Positions 35,655 to 48,019 of a DNA stretch of 64,000 nt are shown here, in pieces. The position numbers and the translations under genes are program-made. This DNA comes from Dermatemys mawii (taxonomy: Eukaryota; Chordata; Testudines; Dermatemydidae): NCBI GenBank assembly GCA_007922305.1, contig ML677366.1:14480783-14544782 (forward strand). Reading direction: 5' to 3'. The first letter of the stretch is position 1; the number at the start of each line of letters is the position of its first letter. The notes below the pieces were generated by a model, which had not been told where the DNA came from, did not search any database, and saw only the letters and a program-made list of their open reading frames with translations.

Positions 35655-37680
35655 TCATAGACTCATAGACTTTAAGGTCAGAAGGGACCATCACAATCAT
35701 CTAGTCTGATCTCCTGCACATTGCAGGCCTCAGAACTTCACCTGTAATAGACTCCTAACATCTTGCTGTGTTACTTAAGTCCTCAAATCACTATTTAAAG
35801 ACTTCAAGTTACAGAGAATCCACCGTTTACACTAGTTTAAATCTGTGCTTCATGCTTCATAGGAAGGCAAAAAACCACCACGGTCTCTGCCAATCTGACC
35901 TGGAAGAAAACTCCTTCGTGACCCCCAAACATGGTAATCAGTTAGACCCTGAGCATAGAGCAAGACCCACATGCCAGACACTTGGGAAAGAATTCTCTGT
36001 AGTAACTCAGAGCCCTTCCCATCTAATGTCCCATCATCAGTGACTGGAAATATCTGCGGCTAGCAGTCACAGATCAGATACATGCCATTGTAGGTGGTCT
36101 TATCACACCATCCCCCTCCATAAATTTATCAAGCTCAGTCTTGTAGCCAATTAGAGGTTGTTGAGTTTTTTTGCCCCGTCAGTTCCCCTGAGAAGGCTGT
36201 TCAGGAACTTCACTCCTCTGATGGTTTAAAACCTTCATCTAATTTCAAACCTAAACTTGTTGGTGGCCAGTTTATATCCATTTGTTCTGGGGTCCACACT
36301 GGCACTTAAATAACTCTTCACCTTCCCTGACATTTATCCTTCTGATGTGTTTATATAGAATAATCATAACTCCCTTCAGCCTTCCATTGGTTACACTAAA
36401 CAAGCCAACCTCTTTGAATCTCTTCTCATAAAATAGGTTTTCCATTCCTGAGATCATCCTAATAGTCCTTCTCTGCACATTTCAGTTTGAATTCATCTTT
36501 CTTAAACATGGAAGACCAGAATTGCATACAGTATTCCAGCTAAGGTCTCACCAGTGCCTTATAAATGGTAGCAGCACTTCCCTAGCTCTACTGGAAATAC
36601 CTCGCCTGATGCATGCTAGGGCGGTATTAGTCTTTTTCATGGCCATATCACATTGGCAGCTCATAGTCATCCCGTGATCAACCAATATACTCAGGTCTTT
36701 CTCCTCCTCTGTCACTTCCAACTGATACATCTCCAGCTAATAGCAAAAATTCTTGTCATTAGTTCCTAAATGTATGACCTTGCACTTCGCACTATTAAAT
36801 TGCATCCCATTTCTAGTACACCAGTTTTCATCGGCCAGCTCATCTTGTGTGATATTCTGGCCCTCCTGATTGGCAATACCTCCCAACTTTGTGCCATCCA
36901 CATATTTTATTAGCACACTCCCACTTTTTGTGCCAAGGTCATTAATAAAAATGTGAAATAAGATTGGTACCAAAACCAATCCCTGAGGAACTTCACTAGT
37001 AACTTCCCTCCAACCTGACATTTCACCTTTTCATCTGACCCATTGTAGTCTCTCCTTTAACCGGTTTCTTACCTGCCTTTCAGTTATCATATTAATCCCT
37101 GTTTCTTCAATTTAATAATTCCTCATGCGAGACTGTCTCAAATGCCTTACTGAAATCCAAGTAGATTAGCTCTATGGCATTTCTTTTGTCTAAAAAATCA
37201 GTTATCTTCTCAGAAAAGGAGATCAGGTTGGTCTGGCAAAACCATGTCGGATGTATGTTATCCCAATTACCATTCACCTGCACATCCTTCACTTATTTCT
37301 CTTTCAATTTTTTTCCCCATGACCTTACATATAAATAATGTCAAACTAACAGTTCTGTAGTTTCCTGGATCAACATTTTCCCCCCTTTCTTAAAAATACA
37401 TACTATAGTAACAATTCTTCAGTCATATGGTATGACTCCCGAGTTTACACACTCATTTAAAAATCCTTGCTATTGGGCTTGCAATTTTGTGTGCCAGTTC
37501 CTTTAATATTCTTGGTTGGAGATTATCTGAGGCACCTGATTTAGTCCCATTAAACTGTTGAACTTCCACCTCAGCTGTGGTGATTATTTCTAGCTCCATG
37601 GGAGTTTCTTGTACCCTGAGATGAGTTGAAACTGATCAAATTCTAGTCAGCCCCCCACGGTCCTTTCAGAACTTTTTTGT
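35655..37680 (-). mobile_element. 5'-truncated CR1 LINE, antisense, about 2 kb
   Basis: The 3' end is at 35655 ('gtcatagactcatagact' complement). On - the pieces read, from upstream: 37292-37107 (RNAIELIYLDFSKAFETVSH), 37021-36737 (EVPQGLVLVPILFHIFINDL, then the catalytic region), 36730-36548 (EEEKDLSILVDHGMTMS) and 36478-36272 (ERLFYEKR-type and KGVMIILYKHIR regions). This is the CR1 reverse transcriptase. The catalytic box reads YVDG in place of the expected FADD-like motif. Stops and frameshifts separate the pieces. It is a different subfamily from the copy at 24.8-27.8 kb. The left (5') boundary is approximate. Confidence 0.85.
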
Positions 37681-40600
37681 ACCAATTGATTAGTTTTCCT
37701 GAATTAAACAACCTTTAAAAAAATGCAGCAGTCAGAGTGAAAGAGGAAGTTCAGAGGAGAGGATGAGGCTCAGAGAAGAGAAACATAAGACAAAGAAGAG
37801 CCAGGGTTGGGAGATCCAGCCAAACTCGAGGTAAATCCAAAACCATGTTTTATTTATTTTACTTCACACAAACAATTAAAGTCACCTATGTATTTTACAA
37901 ATATGTTTCTGCTGTATTGAGTCAATTCACTGGGGAGGAAATAGGGGGTTTTAAAATGTTTTTATAATGAAATATCCACATTTTAAAAAAAATAAAATCA
38001 AGAGATTTGCAAACTGCAAACTTCCTCTGGATTCCCTCTTTGATCATGTAAACAGGTGCCTATCTTGGGTGGCCTATGCAAATTTGCAGCAAAAGTTGAA
38101 ATACCTGCCAAAGCATTAAATGCTGATTGCATTTTCACTGTCATTACATAGGGAGACTGATACATTTTCCAGCTCCTACACGTCATTTGTATCAGTGAGA
38201 CATGCCTGTGTGCTTGCCAATGCACTGACCTTTTGCCTAGTTTACACAAAGAAACTGTTTGGCAGCAATTACTAGTTTACTACGTGCCATCACAGTGTGG
38301 TGTATTGCAGATAATACTGGCTATCTGCCCCAATGCCTAAATGTCATTGATCTTGGGACAGATTCTGGTAAATAGATGATTGGAGCACTTTATTGCTGAG
38401 CTACAAATGCAAAGCTAAGAATAAAGCATTTGAGCCATGATCTTTGGCTGTAAAATTAGAAGTCTGCAATGATGCCAATGTACTAGACCTTAATGTATAA
38501 TCATAAGTAACAAAAGAAACAAGGAGCCATCTCAGAAACAGGGCCAAGAACTGTGCAGTGCAGTAACAATGTGCAACATGATATTAAAAGTGTGCTCTTC
38601 CTTTTTAGAATTATACAAAAAACAACTATTTAGTGGAAAAATAAATAACAAAACCTTTGAAAATCTCAATTCCATCACTTAAAATCCTGGCATATGTTCC
38701 TCCTCCAGTGGCAAAACTTCCATTCACTTCAAAGGGGCCAGCATTTCACCCAGTGGACCTTGTTTGCAGAGAAAAAATTCACATCCTGGATCACTAGACA
38801 CATTGTTCTCCAATGTACTGGTGTATCTTCAGGAGGAGTTTGTACACTGTGGTCTGGTACTGGTCGCCCACAGTGTATGTATAGTGGCAAATTTTGCTTT
38901 TGGGTACAACAGTGTACACTAGCTTAATTCCTGTAGAGTGAATGGGGTTACTCTGGATTTATACTGGTTTATTTCACAACAATGTTTGGCACCAAATAAT
39001 CGTGCCACACAGTAATAACGATCATTAACTCAGTGGGTGGAAAAAGAAAGGAAGATCTCACTGTGTTCTAATAAATGCCCTGATGAGCATCAAAAGGAAG
39101 TTACTGTACCAGGAGACTTTTAAATGATGTGCCGTGCCATGCATGACGTATGTGTGACTCTGCCGGTGCCCCAGTTTTCTGTCTTCATTACTGTCCTTTC
39201 TTTTGTATCAGATGTTGACTGTGCTAACAATCAAGTGCACTTTGACCTATAGTCTTGTGCAAGGTCTGGTAACATCTGGAAACAAAGTGTCAACATGCTA
39301 GTTAAAATCAAATCATATTCTGAAATGCTAACCTTGAAAATTCAGCAGGCAGTTAATCAGCCAATGCCAGACATTTGGATCTTGCAGTCTGTCTTACTGT
39401 AAAGTGACTTAATATCGAAACACAAGAATCCTTTATCAACAAAGTTTTAGTGTTTTGGCTGTTACTTTTTAAAAAATACAGTACACTGATGAGTAATTTC
39501 CTCAAGCTATGACATCAAGTGGCTGTTTTTCTTAACACATTGTTTGTTTTGATGAGTAGCCTTTAGGTGGATATTCATGTATCAACTATTCTCTTCCTTT
39601 GTGAATTGTGGTTTTCTGCCCAGCAGTAAATCCAGTTTCCAGACCAACTCCTTCCAAACTACGCAAAAGATCTACTGCATTTCCTGCATCCTTGATGTCT
39701 CTAATGCTAGTGGTTGAGTAATAGCTGGAGACATCAGTGTCTTCCATAAAGAAATGTGCTGACAGTTGTTGCACAGAAGTTCATAAATAAACCTTTACAA
39801 AAAATCTGTTGTGAACTGTATGAGACTGTAATGAAAATGTCTTCCACTAGAAGCTTATTCTTTAAAATAGCAGGCTGCATGCTTCTATTTATGCATGTAA
39901 TCATATTGTTTTCCAGAAACAGCATATGCTGTCCTTCCTTTCAGTATTGCACATATAACTAATTCATTGTTTATTTACAGATTTCGTATATAGTATAGAC
40001 TTTGACAACTTCTGTGTAGAAGAAAAATATCTCCGCAATAATTTAGCATGATGTGTAACTTTACTGGGTACAAGCACTAGGGTGAAATTAGGGAAAAGCA
40101 AATGATTAAAGATGTATTTGTTCCATTATTGTTAGCAGAGCAATGTATATTTAGGGTCATAGCATGCCTCCGATGGATGTCCGGCATGTCTCTTGACATC
40201 AGATTTTGACACTGGTTCTGCAGTCCTTTTGCTAACAAATTCCCAGTTACCTAAAAGATAGTCACAGGGAGCAACAGCAAGATTTAGCCCACGGAGTTCT
40301 GGATGTAGATTGAGGGGAGATTATACCCCCTGTTAATGATCTGCTGGAATTCTGCCATCCTCCAAAATATAATAGCATCATTAATGTTGATGATAGCGGC
40401 TGCATCCCTACCTAGTTTAATTTGTATATTTCATGGCTGTCGTCTTGTCTAAGTACATGGGTTTCTTCACATCAGGTTGTACTAATGAACGTGGAACAGA
40501 TTCTGGGCTCATATGCACCAGAGTCGACCCAAAGTAACTCTTCTGAAGTCAGTGGAGTTATTCTGGATTTACACCAGTGTAACTGGAATCCAATTTTTCC

Positions 40601-42269
40601 CCAGAATAACTACCTTTGGGTTCCCCCGCAACCCCAAGTCAGGCAACTGCTGAGCTGACATCCTCCTAGAAGCAATTAGCATTTCAATCATCTTTGTATT
40701 TCAATAATTTATTTCTTTTAATATTGTTAAAGCTGTTAGATAAGACAGGCGGTGCCAGGTGCATGGGATCATCTCATGCCTCAGGATTGCGTAAGGTTGT
40801 TAGGAGAAGCTGATAGCCTCCCTTATCACCTAAGAATGGCATTATCTCCATACAGCCCTGTTAATACGGGACTGTCAGGGGGTGGGACACACAGCATTGC
40901 CAGTGATGTCATTGGGAGTTATACATATGGACCCAGAACATGATATGGAGGTTTCTATGTGAAAACAGTGTTTATGGATCTTGAACTTCATTTCTGTTTC
41001 ATTCAATCACTAGAAGAAGCCTCAGTAACATACCAATAGCAACCTCCTATGAGGTTAACGTGCTCCATAAACTCAGACGTCAGGCTTATTTTAGTCTTTC
41101 TTGAGTGATACCCACCATCAGAAACTGTGGGTCAAATTCTGGTCTCCATTCCACTGGTGTCAATCTGAAGTATCTCCACTTTAGTCAAATGAAGTTAGTG
41201 GTAAAGCTGAGTTCAGAATGGGCCAAATACATTCAGGTGGAAGCAGCTATAGCTCCTATTAAAGTCTTTGAGTCAAATTCAGAGGTGATATAACTAGTGC
41301 TGTAAGCTACCTGTGCCAGGGTCAGGAAAGACTAGTGAGTGGGAAAGCAGTAGATCTTTTACCAATCTGGCATTCAGTGGGTACTGCGGGGGAAAAACAA
41401 ACAACCCTGTCAGGATAGGGGTATGTACAACGAGGCAACTCTTCCCATCCCACTAATTCACATGCTGCTGCTCTTTCCCCTGATACACCACACCTTCCAG
41501 CCCTGTAAATAAATCACATCCATTTTGCACATGCACCGCATATCAGATTGGTGGACATTTCATTCCTTTACCACTTATACCCATTCTCCTCCTTGTTTGC
41601 ACCCTTGACCTGATCCTTAGCAGGTATAAATCAGCAAAGTTTCACTGACTTTAAAGCAGGTTGAAGTTCTGGCCTCCTGTGTGTAATCTACCCATCATTT
41701 AGGTCACAGATGAGGTTGATGTTCTTCTTACATTGCGGTCAGTGGGTCTGAATCGTTCACCCCAGGTTATGGTTGACTTAAATGAGAATTACTTACTGGA
41801 AGGATAGGGAAGGCTCAATGGAGTTACATCCATGCAAACTCCTGGTGTAAATGAAATAGGATCAGGCCCTGTGAATTTGCCCCATGCTGCTTTAATTCAG
41901 GGTTATGGATTATTTTGTTTGAAAAGCTTTTGGAGTAGATGAAAACAGGATGTCACAGCCCTGTAAAGATGGGCACATGGTGGCTGCACCAAGCTCTCAC
42001 AACACACCAGTGCGGCCAAGATGCAAGAATAGGCTTCAAAATTACTAAGAACAAAACAGCTGCAGATTATACCAAAGCGATGGAAATTTGAACTGTGTGA
42101 AATCATGGAATTCCCACCCCATAAAATTTGCCTTCCTGCAAAATTCTATTGTTCGTTTGTTCGCTTGCTGTGCATCATAACCAAGTCCATGTTTTGCAAA
42201 CATTTCCGTTCTGAAATCACTTTCCCTTCAGAATGGCTAAAGTTTTGCTTAGTGTTGTGATCGCTGTCA
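37681..42269. other. Intergenic, no gene seen
   Basis: Low-repeat sequence. Ancient fragments lie at about 40540-40600 ('gtggagttattctggatttacaccagtgtaactgg'-type), 41125-41200 and 41810-41875 ('ggagttacatcc..aatgaaataggatcaggccc'-type). No supported ORF. This is the longest repeat-poor block between the two genes. Confidence 0.5.
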
Positions 42270-42640
42270 TGTGACTAGGTCTTAAAGGTCCTGACCCAGT
42301 AAAGGGCTTGTGCAGCTTTAACTCTGTAAACAGTCCTCTTCACATCAATGGAACTATTTAAATGTTTACAGTTAAGCACATGGATATGCACTGGATATTC
42401 GGAAAAACTTTTTCACCAGGAGGGTGGTGAAGCACTGAAATGGGTTACCTAGGGAGGTGGTGGAATCTCCTTCCTTAGAGGTTTTTAAGGTCAGGCTTGA
42501 CAAAGCCCTGGCTGGGATGACTTAGTTGGGGACTGGTCTTGCTTTAAGCAAGGGGGAAGGACTAGATTACCTCCTGAGGTGTGTTCCAATCCTGATATTC
42601 TATGACATGCTTAAGTGCTTTGCTGACTCGGAGTCAAAAT
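42270..42640. repeat. Ancient palindromic repeat split by a CR1
   Basis: The left part ends 'gttaagcacatggatatgc' and the right part resumes 'catgcttaagtgctttgctg' after 42605. The vocabulary is the same as the palindrome at 5771-5885. The split shows that it is older than the CR1. Confidence 0.55.
42390..42605 (+). mobile_element. CR1 3' end on +
   Basis: 'Ggaaaaactttttcaccagg', 'agggaggtggtggaatctcc', 'gaggtttttaaggtcaggct' and a 3' end 'ttccaatcctgatattctat'. This is the subfamily whose complement starts 'atagaat..', as at 24848. It is 5'-truncated to about 215 bp. Confidence 0.8.
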
Positions 42641-45600
42641 CTGGCCAGTTTCTGCAAGTAAAATCCCCAATATCCCCAATTTCAATGGCATAATATAATG
42701 CATATTTGTAAGCCATTTCCTCATTTGCAGTATGGGAAGTAACTGATATGTGAAGAAAGAGTCTTCTATGGAAGGGACACAGGAGACTTGAACTTGAATG
42801 ATGAGAGTGAGTCACAGAAACTGAACACAGTGAACACACAAACATTTTAGTCCATTCCCTTTCCAGTGCAGGATTAATCTCTACAGTATAGTCTCAAGTG
42901 TTCAATCCAGTGTAAATGACTCAAGCAAGCAGGCTTTCTCCATTTCCCTTTGAAGATCAACCCATGTCCAGCATAGTTTACTGGAAGGAAAACAGTGGGT
43001 TGACATGGTACACAGGGGTGTGTTCAATTGCACAGGAAGAAGCAGCCCTGAAAATGCTGGGAACGCAATTGAGTTTTTTTTCCCACATTGGGAAGATAAT
43101 GATTATTAGAATGCAAGGAAGGAAATTTGGCTTTATCCTGCAGGCCTTTACTTTGATTTCAGTAGGCCTTTTTGCACAAACATGGATTTGCATGATAAGG
43201 ATTATAATTTGTAATTTAGAATGATTTATGTTCAAGATCGATTTCACAGCTATTTTGTTTGGGCATTTGTACTATCCTAATGTACTGAATTGTTGGAGTT
43301 CGGGGTGAAGTGATAACAGGCCAGAGCATTGTGTAAATGAATATTGAAACTAAGCAGTTTTAAAATAATGGAAAGAGAATTATCTATAGTGGAACTTCGA
43401 GATCTGTTCCATGAATTGATTTAATTTTATCATCACTTAGTGCAACCAAGAAGTGCATTTGCGAGGATGCAGCAAATGAATTGTAGTACTGAAATTCTTT
43501 GGGTAGTGATCTGTTCTTTTCTCTCTAACATATTGAATTTTGATTCTACAAGGGAGAAGATTGGAAGAGAGTGGAAATCTTAGTGGAATTAATATGTTTT
43601 CACCATCCATCCGCAGAGTCCTAACATATTTATTCAAAGAAGATTACAGTGCTTCTTTTTAAACAAAATTCTGTAACTGATCCTATTATTTTATTTAAGT
43701 AATCAGGGCAACATTGTGCTAGCTGTTGTTCACACCTATAGCCATACAGTCCCTGCTTCAAAGAGTTTGGGGGCCCAGAAGAGTTCATTGGGACTACTCA
43801 CATGTGTAAAGTGAAGCATTAATATCTCTGCTGCAGAATCAGGCCTTGCGAATGTAAGTGTTTGCTGGGTCTTAGCCTCAGTGCACAGGCCCGACGATTT
43901 GCAATTCAAGAGCTGTGCAATATTTATATATTTTTTCACTATTCAATAAGTGGAATCCTGCCTCCTGATTTTGTCCAACCTCTGTTCTCTTCTTGTTTTT
44001 GTAATACTTTCCCCTCCAGCTGGAAGGGTGGAATGTACAGTAAGTGCAGCCCAATCTGGCAGTAATAATGTTCTTTGGATTGACCACGCAAAGGGTGCTC
44101 AGAGGAACATACCATTAGTATCCTCCAGCCTCTTTCCAGCAATGTCTTTGCTGCCAAGCTTACATCTCCCCTGTGATACCGCAACTTATTGTCATTAGAC
44201 CAGAATTCATTTGGGGCAATTAATTCAGACACCAAATGCCCGACTTGACTCAGATCAGTCAGATTACCTGTGAGAAGGAGTAATTCATCTTGTTAACCTG
44301 ACCAAAAAGAAGAATTGTCCCAGAATGTCTGTTCTGCTAGATGCTGAGAGACCCCATCTCCCATGGAGCTTGTAGGATCTGGTCCTCTGTTACCTACTGA
44401 TTGTTACTTCAATTGCCAGTGCAATCTATCTCCTAGTGTCCCTCAAGCATAGAGTAATCCTCACAAAATTCGTGCAATTACTCTGGGTTCATGGGTGGAG
44501 GTCAATAGCGGACTGACACAGGTTTTGGATTTCATCTACTTGTACAAAACCCTAATCTCTTCTCAGTAAATTACTGAGAAGTTTATCAGTAACTTGGCAT
44601 TAGTCTTAAAAACCTCAAGACACTGAACTGAAGGTAGTCATTTTTATTTGTATTTCTGTATTTGTTCTTACTACTTTATTTAACATGCTGGCAGGTTGTC
44701 AGAATTATTTTCGTTTGGCAGAATCTGTGAGTTCTAAGCACTTGAGGAAAAAATAATCACACTCCTTATCTGATGCATTTCAGTAAACAGTGCTTTCAAA
44801 GAAGCAACAGCAAACACCCTAATAACACCCATCTGGCATGAAGATACAGAAGAACTATTAAGCTGATTTTTAGCTATTTCTTTTTTCACTCATTTTGCCT
44901 TATCTGGTTATGTATTTAACATTGATCCGTTATCACCCCAACTTGGATGATTTTCGTGGCTGTGTTTGTTATCTTCCACATTGCTGCTGTTTAATTTAAT
45001 TAATGTTACTTCACCAGCAAATGACTGTGAACATCTCTATGTTAGCATATCCACTCACATGACAGTAATGTGACTCAGAACACTGAAGAACACTGAATGT
45101 ATTTTACACTTCATTCAACAGCACAAACTCTGAAAGACAACCCAACAGAGTTACACAAGGGCTAAATTTGGCCCGAACATCTAGGTGAACATACTTTTTC
45201 TCTCAAGATTTTCATGTAATCACAGAAATAATGACGAAACTTCCCTATCCTTCCATGACTTTAGCAGCCTGAATATAGCACTATTATACCTCTGTTTTAA
45301 TAGTAGAAGAGAATCAGGCTCACTCTCCAAAAGAGACATAAGTCTTACTTCAAGCTTAAGCAAGGGAAACAGTGGTGCTTATGTGTTTTAGCAAGGTGTT
45401 TCATTGTTTTCAGCCCTCAAGACATAGTAGGTTCAGAAAACTAGACAAGCTGCTGGCACCTCCTATCACTTTGCACTAGATTGGGATAATCTGTTCAGTT
45501 TTTGCAGCAAGTCAACAGAACAGTCACAGTTGTATCAGGTTAGGAGTCCTTTCAAATAAGGTCACAGGACTACCCAATCAAACAAATGGTCCTCCTTTTC

Positions 45601-46088
45601 TAGTATGCTGCCTCTGAGAGGGAACAGTACCAAATGTGTCAGAGGAAGGTATAAAAAAACCCTTGTAATGAACAATTTATGGACTAGTCTACCCACACAG
45701 GAAGTTTTTACCTAGTTTCTACTCAGACAATTTAAAAGTTCCAGAGGGTTTGTATCCTATCTGATTTAATAGTGGCAGTTTCCAATATCCCTATAAATGT
45801 CTAACTTTTTTTTTAAAAAAATCATTCTAAGCTCCTGCCCTCACTTATATTGTTATAGGCTGGGTTAAACCTTGTTCAAAATAGTGGGTGTAATCGCCCC
45901 TTTTTACTGATAAATGTAAGAAACAGTTACATTTCTTTATGGAATCAGAAACAATAGAAGCCTGCACCCCAAACACAAGCAAAGATTTGTGTGAGTAGAA
46001 GTTTTTTTTCTAGGTATTGTTCTGTGAAGGTTTATGTTCCTGTGAAGAAAGACCACAGATGGAGACAGAGAAGGAAGCACCAGACACA
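42641..46088. other. Intergenic, no gene seen
   Basis: Unique-looking, with a MIR-like scrap near 42713-42750 ('gccatttcctcatttgcag') and an ancient fragment at about 43790-43850. The overlapping ORFs on both strands near 43.9-44.2 kb have no recognisable product. Confidence 0.5.
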
Positions 46089-46465
46089 GGCCCAGATCCA
46101 TAAAGGTACTTTGGCACTTAAATACAAGTTTAGGCTCCGCTAAGCACCATAAAACTCCTGCTCAGCTGCTGCCTAATTCTGTAGGCACCTAAATTCACTC
46201 ACTGCCTAAAATGTGCTATAAAAGTTCTATAGGGGCCTATGTTCCTGCCCCTGGCATGCACTCTCCTGCCTCACTTTAGATAGCCAGATGATTATCTCTT
46301 CCTGAAGGCCCAGAGTGATCCAGGAACCTGATAGGGGGAAGATAGAGGAGCACTTATCTTGCCAATGGGTTCCAGTCTGGAAGGCATCCTCGGAGGCCCC
46401 TACTGGATCAGATCCCATTCAAAATCTGGCTAGAGCAAAGAGTTCCTGGAGTAGGATGATGGGAC

Positions 46466-47300
46466 TTACGGTTACCAACTTTCTACTTGCATAAAACAGA
46501 ACACCTGTGCCCCACCCCATGCCCTGCTCCTCCTCTGAGGCCCCACCCATTCCCCATCCCTTCTCTGAGGCCCCCCATCCCCACTCACTCCATCCCCCAT
46601 TCCCTCTGATGCTCGCTCTCCCCACCCTCACTCACTCGCTCATTTTCAGTGGCTTGAGATGTGAGAGGGGATGAGGGCTCTGGCTGGGAGGTGCAGACTC
46701 TGGGTTGGGGCCAGGGATGAGGGATTTGGGATGTAGGAGGGGGCTCTGGGCTGAGGCAGNNNNNNNNNNTCTGGGATGAGGCTGGAGATGAGGGGTTTGG
46801 GGTGTAGGAGGGTGCTTTGGGCTGGGACAGAGCAGTTTGGAGGGCGGCAGGAGGAATCAGGGCTGGGATAAGGGCTTGGGGTGTGGGAGGAGGTCAGAGG
46901 TGCAGGCTCTGGGAGGCGCTTCCTTCAGGCGGCTCCTGGAAGCAGTGGCATATTCCCCCTTCAGCTCCTAGGAGGAAGTGAGGCCAGGTGGCTCTGTGCA
47001 CTGCCATCTGCAGGCACCACCCCCTCATCTCCCATTGGCCTCAGTTCCCGGCCAATGGGAGCTGCAGGGGTGGCACTTGAAGCAGGGGCAGCATGCGGAG
47101 CCCCTTGGCTGGCCCTGTGCATAGGAGCCACAGGAGGGACTGTCCAGTTGGTGGCTTCCTGGAAGCTATGCAGCACAGAGGCTAGCAGGGAACTTGTCAG
47201 TCCCACTGCAGGGCTCCGCCAACCGGAGAGTCAACGGCCTGGTCCGCTAACCTTTTCTACTTGATGTTCCAGTCGAAAACCAGGCACCTGGTCACGCTAA
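46466..47300. mobile_element. GC-rich non-autonomous DNA element with weak terminal repeats
   Basis: The left end ttacggttaccaac and the right end, reverse-complemented, ttagcgtgaccagg resemble each other. The interior is a G-rich 'ggctctgggctg' minisatellite-like region, then 'ctcccattggcctcagttcccggccaatgggagctg', itself an inverted repeat. I recall this type as common in turtles. The 127-codon ORF at 46881-47264 is a by-product. Confidence 0.55.
46760..46769. other. Assembly gap (10 N)
   Basis: It lies in the G-rich internal repeat ('ggctctgggctgaggcag' left, 'tctgggatgaggctgg' right), so it is probably a collapse or dropout in tandem sequence. Confidence 0.95.
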
Positions 47301-47344
47301 TGGGACCCTGGATCTCCAACCTTCCAGGCTACAGGATTATCCTC

Positions 47345-47602
47345 CCTTTTGCCTAGTGACTTTAAGGCCACATCGCTCACGATCTGCCGATTCGTCAGGT
47401 AGTGTAGATCTATTGGGGATTGATTTAGCGCATCTATGGATCCCTGAGCACTCTCTCTGTTGACTCCGGAATTGCACCGCCATGAGAGGCAGAAGCGGAG
47501 TCGATGGGGGAGCGGCAGCAGTCTACTCACTGGCATGAGGATGCCCAGGTAAGTCGACCTAAGATATGTCGACTACAGCTACGCTATTTGCGTACAGCTT
47601 CA
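47345..47602. repeat. Decayed relative of the MITE at 3449
   Basis: It shares, in order, a 'gattgatttagcgcatct' segment, 'gactccggaattgcaccgcc', 'gagtcgatgggggagcg', 'atgaggatgcccaggtaag' and 'gactacagctacgc' with the 3449-3737 element. The right terminal repeat is missing. Confidence 0.65.
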
Positions 47603-47639
47603 ACAGAAGAGATTGATGGAGCCCCACAGCAGAATATTC

Positions 47640-47775
47640 CATAACTGAATGGTTAGCGCATGCTTCTGAGTGGTGGAAGACCCCTGTTCAAATCCTTTCT
47701 CTCCACCAGGTAGAGGGAGGAATTGAGTCTCAGTCTCCACATCCCAACCATTGAGCTACATGTTATAAGGCTGAC
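47640..47775. repeat. tRNA-like inverted pair inside a repeat (not a tRNA gene)
   Basis: 'Atggttagcgcatgcttctg' resembles an A box and D arm, and 'gttcaaatcc' a B box. Immediately after, on the other strand, 'gctcaatggttgggatgtgg' and 'actgagactcaattcctcc' repeat the same layout. No intact cloverleaf: the acceptor stem is absent and the anticodon loop lacks U33. Confidence 0.5.
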
Positions 47776-48019
47776 GGAAGTAGCCCCACCTCCTCCTCTG
47801 GCCTGTGTATCCTCATCTCCGATTGACAAATTTAGGTGAAACTCTCCATCTAATGCACTGGTTTTTGTGGATAACATTGTCTGGCTTTCCTAGTTTATTG
47901 TGTAGGAAGCCTAGGAGCCCAACTCAGGCTTTAAGAATCGCATTGTTATTCCTGTGATTTTCTAGGCACCTAAAATGCAATGCTGGCACAATGCCTAAAT
48001 CCCTTTATGGAATCAGGCC

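Larger units (their letters stand above)
46089..48019. repeat. Decayed long inverted-repeat element with later insertions
   Basis: The left end 'ggcccagatccataaagg' matches the reverse complement of the right end ('cctttatggaatcaggcc') in 16 of 18 positions, and the similarity continues inward more weakly ('ggcacctaaa', 'ttaggtgcc'). The body has been split by the element at 46466-47300 and by a second MITE fragment at 47345-47602. It contains a tRNA-like inverted pair at about 47640-47775. Confidence 0.55.

Noticed and set aside
46881..47264. 127-codon ORF rich in Ala/Gly/Ser
   Set aside because: It lies inside a GC-rich repeat whose composition suppresses stop codons.
47641..47712. tRNA gene
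   Set aside because: A- and B-box-like words only; no acceptor stem, no proper anticodon loop, and an inverted twin next to it.
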